A stretch of 64,000 nt of DNA, from assembly GCF_002284535.1 (NCBI RefSeq), contig NZ_NPKH01000014.1, positions 62,001 through 126,000 of the forward strand, in the 5' to 3' direction. Shown here piece by piece: positions 62,952-64,000 of the stretch. Source of the stretch: Mesorhizobium wenxiniae (GTDB lineage: Bacteria; Pseudomonadota; Alphaproteobacteria; Rhizobiales; Rhizobiaceae). Both the position numbers and the translations under genes were made by a program. The notes beneath the pieces are model-generated. The model had not been told where the DNA came from. It did not search any database and saw only the letters and a program-made list of their open reading frames with translations. Positions within the stretch are counted from its first letter, which is position 1. Each line of letters starts with the position of its first letter.

Positions 62952-64000
62952 CCCGGGCGGCTCTTCTGCTGACCCGGGCTGCCTTTCGGCTGACCCGGGC
63001 GGTTCTCCCTCAGAAACGACAGCACTTCTGACCCCGGCACATCCTTGGCGATGAAGGCCTGGCCGATGCCGCGCGTCAGGATGAAGGTTAGCGCGCCGCG
63101 CGAAACCTTCTTGTCCTGGGTGATGAAGGCAAGCAGCGCTTCGGCATCAGGCAATTCACCCGGAATATCGGCCATGCGCCAGGGCAGGCCAACAGCGCGA
63201 AGATGCGCCTCGACGCGCGCCGCATCGTCGGGACTTGCCAGGTTGAGGCGTGACGAAAAGCGATAAGCCAGCGCCATGCCGATGGCGACTCCTTCGCCGT
63301 GGACGAGACGGGCGCTGTCATAGTGGGTGGCGGCCTCGAGCGCATGGCCGAACGTGTGGCCGAGATTGAGCAGCGCGCGGTCGCCGGTCTCGAACTCGTC
63401 GCGGGCGACGACATCGGCCTTGGCGCGGCAGGCTTCGGCGATGGCCTCGGCCCGCTCCGGGCCGCCGGCGAACACTTGGGCCCAGTTTTCCTCCAGCCAG
63501 GCGAAGAAGTCGGGGCGATCGATGAGCCCGTATTTGGCGAGTTCGGCGTAACCCGCCCGGAAATCCCGGATCGGCAGCGTATCGAGCACTTCGGTGTCGG
63601 CAAGCACCAGTTTCGGCTGATGGAAGACGCCGACGAGGTTCTTGCCGCGCGCACTGTTGATGCCGGTCTTGCCGCCGACTGAAGAGTCGACCTGCGCCAG
63701 CAGCGAAGTCGGGACCTGCACGAAATTCATGCCGCGGCGCACGATGCCGGCGGCAAATCCGGCCAGATCGCCGATGACACCGCCACCGAGCGCGATGACG
63801 ACATCGCCGCGTTCCAGTCTTGCGGCGAGCACGCCGTCCACCACCTCTTCGAGATGCGCGAAACTCTTGGTCTTTTCCCCAGCCGGCAACGTGATTTCGG
63901 CGGGCTGGATGCCGCCCTTTTCAAGGCCGGCCTTCAACGTCTCGAGGTGTGCTGCGGCGACGTTGACGTCGGTGACCACTGCGGCGCGCGTGCCGGGCAG
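62948..64000 (-). CDS. aroB: 3-dehydroquinate synthase, N-terminus beyond the window
   Basis: The gene runs off the right edge; the frame is open to position 64000 ([18 protein letters not shown]), so the ATG at 63979 is not the real start. It converts DAHP to 3-dehydroquinate in the shikimate pathway. Blocks present: [19 protein letters not shown] for [23 protein letters not shown], and metal-binding [15 protein letters not shown]. The C-terminus carries a short Gly/Pro/Gln repeat ([17 protein letters not shown]) encoded by tandem GACCCGGGC units. Confidence 0.94.
   Translation of the reverse strand: MPGTRAAVVTDVNVAAAHLETLKAGLEKGGIQPAEITLPAGEKTKSFAHLEEVVDGVLAARLERGDVVIALGGGVIGDLAGFAAGIVRRGMNFVQVPTSLLAQVDSSVGGKTGINSARGKNLVGVFHQPKLVLADTEVLDTLPIRDFRAGYAELAKYGLIDRPDFFAWLEENWAQVFAGGPERAEAIAEACRAKADVVARDEFETGDRALLNLGHTFGHALEAATHYDSARLVHGEGVAIGMALAYRFSSRLNLASPDDAARVEAHLRAVGLPWRMADIPGELPDAEALLAFITQDKKVSRGALTFILTRGIGQAFIAKDVPGSEVLSFLRENRPGQPKGSPGQQKSRPG

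Noticed and set aside
1..64000. CRISPR arrays, tRNA genes, insertion sequences, prophage or toxin-antitoxin modules
   Set aside because: None could be recognised. The repeats present are isolated palindromes without regular spacers, and no transposase, integrase or toxin-like protein was seen.

Overview
The window looks like a chromosomal segment from a Rhizobiales alphaproteobacterium, most probably Mesorhizobium or a close relative. The evidence is high GC, rhizobial protein families (DUF2125, the 880-residue DUF4175/TIGR02302 protein, the CobS/CobT cobaltochelatase, the SigF/NrsF pair), a SAM-II riboswitch before metX, and intergenic spacers full of palindromic repeats of the kind common in Mesorhizobium. 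No tRNA, rRNA, CRISPR array, transposase or phage gene was recognised.

Layout: (1) 1-7.1 kb is less GC-rich and looks accessory. An unresolved left end is followed by a minus-strand signalling operon: a secreted c-type haem sensor (DUF3365), a hybrid histidine kinase, a single-domain response regulator and a class III nucleotide cyclase with two DHp-like segments and a receiver domain. A possible decayed secreted peptide and a DUF1127 protein come next. (2) 7.2-16.7 kb holds an ECF sigma factor with its membrane anti-sigma factor, a ferric-iron ABC importer behind a predicted iron-responsive promoter, and the ugpBAEC glycerol-3-phosphate importer. (3) 16.9-25.4 kb holds a TlpA-like thioredoxin, argH, a small LptM-like lipoprotein, lysA, a divergent ArsR/PLP-dehydratase pair, the large DUF4175 membrane protein and a glyoxalase-fold protein. 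(4) 25.4-34.4 kb holds a LysR/EamA pair, a response regulator with hpt, a membrane protein, ftsEX behind a CtrA-type site, a YdcF protein, a flavin-binding protein/LysR pair and a PlsC acyltransferase. (5) 34.4-41.1 kb is a patchwork of LysE, aldo/keto reductase, GlxA-type regulator, quinone oxidoreductase, ChaC-like protein, DUF2125 protein and sugar kinase. (6) 41.2-45.6 kb holds aromatic and histidine biosynthesis (tyrC, hisC) and methionine biosynthesis (metX, metW). (7) 45.7-53.4 kb holds a von Willebrand protein, an ABC exporter with unusual motifs, a methyltransferase, gloB, a cupin, a YhhN protein, a DMT exporter and a DUF3108 protein. (8) 53.5-64 kb holds rpmB, a preQ1-type riboswitch with a queuosine-precursor transporter, a spermidine-synthase-like protein, a phytase-like esterase, cobT and cobS separated by an orphan gene, a J-domain protein, bolA, an esterase, a CBS/CorC protein lacking most of its usual membrane domain, and aroB running off the right edge.

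Two threads stand out. The left signalling operon could couple haem or redox state through a phosphorelay to a cyclic nucleotide. Short RNA or DNA control elements and palindromic repeats do much of the work between genes: a SAM-II riboswitch plus terminator, a preQ1 riboswitch that takes in a start codon, a start codon inside a 26-bp palindrome in the ugp operon, and repeats that supply the N-terminus of one gene and stop codons of two others.
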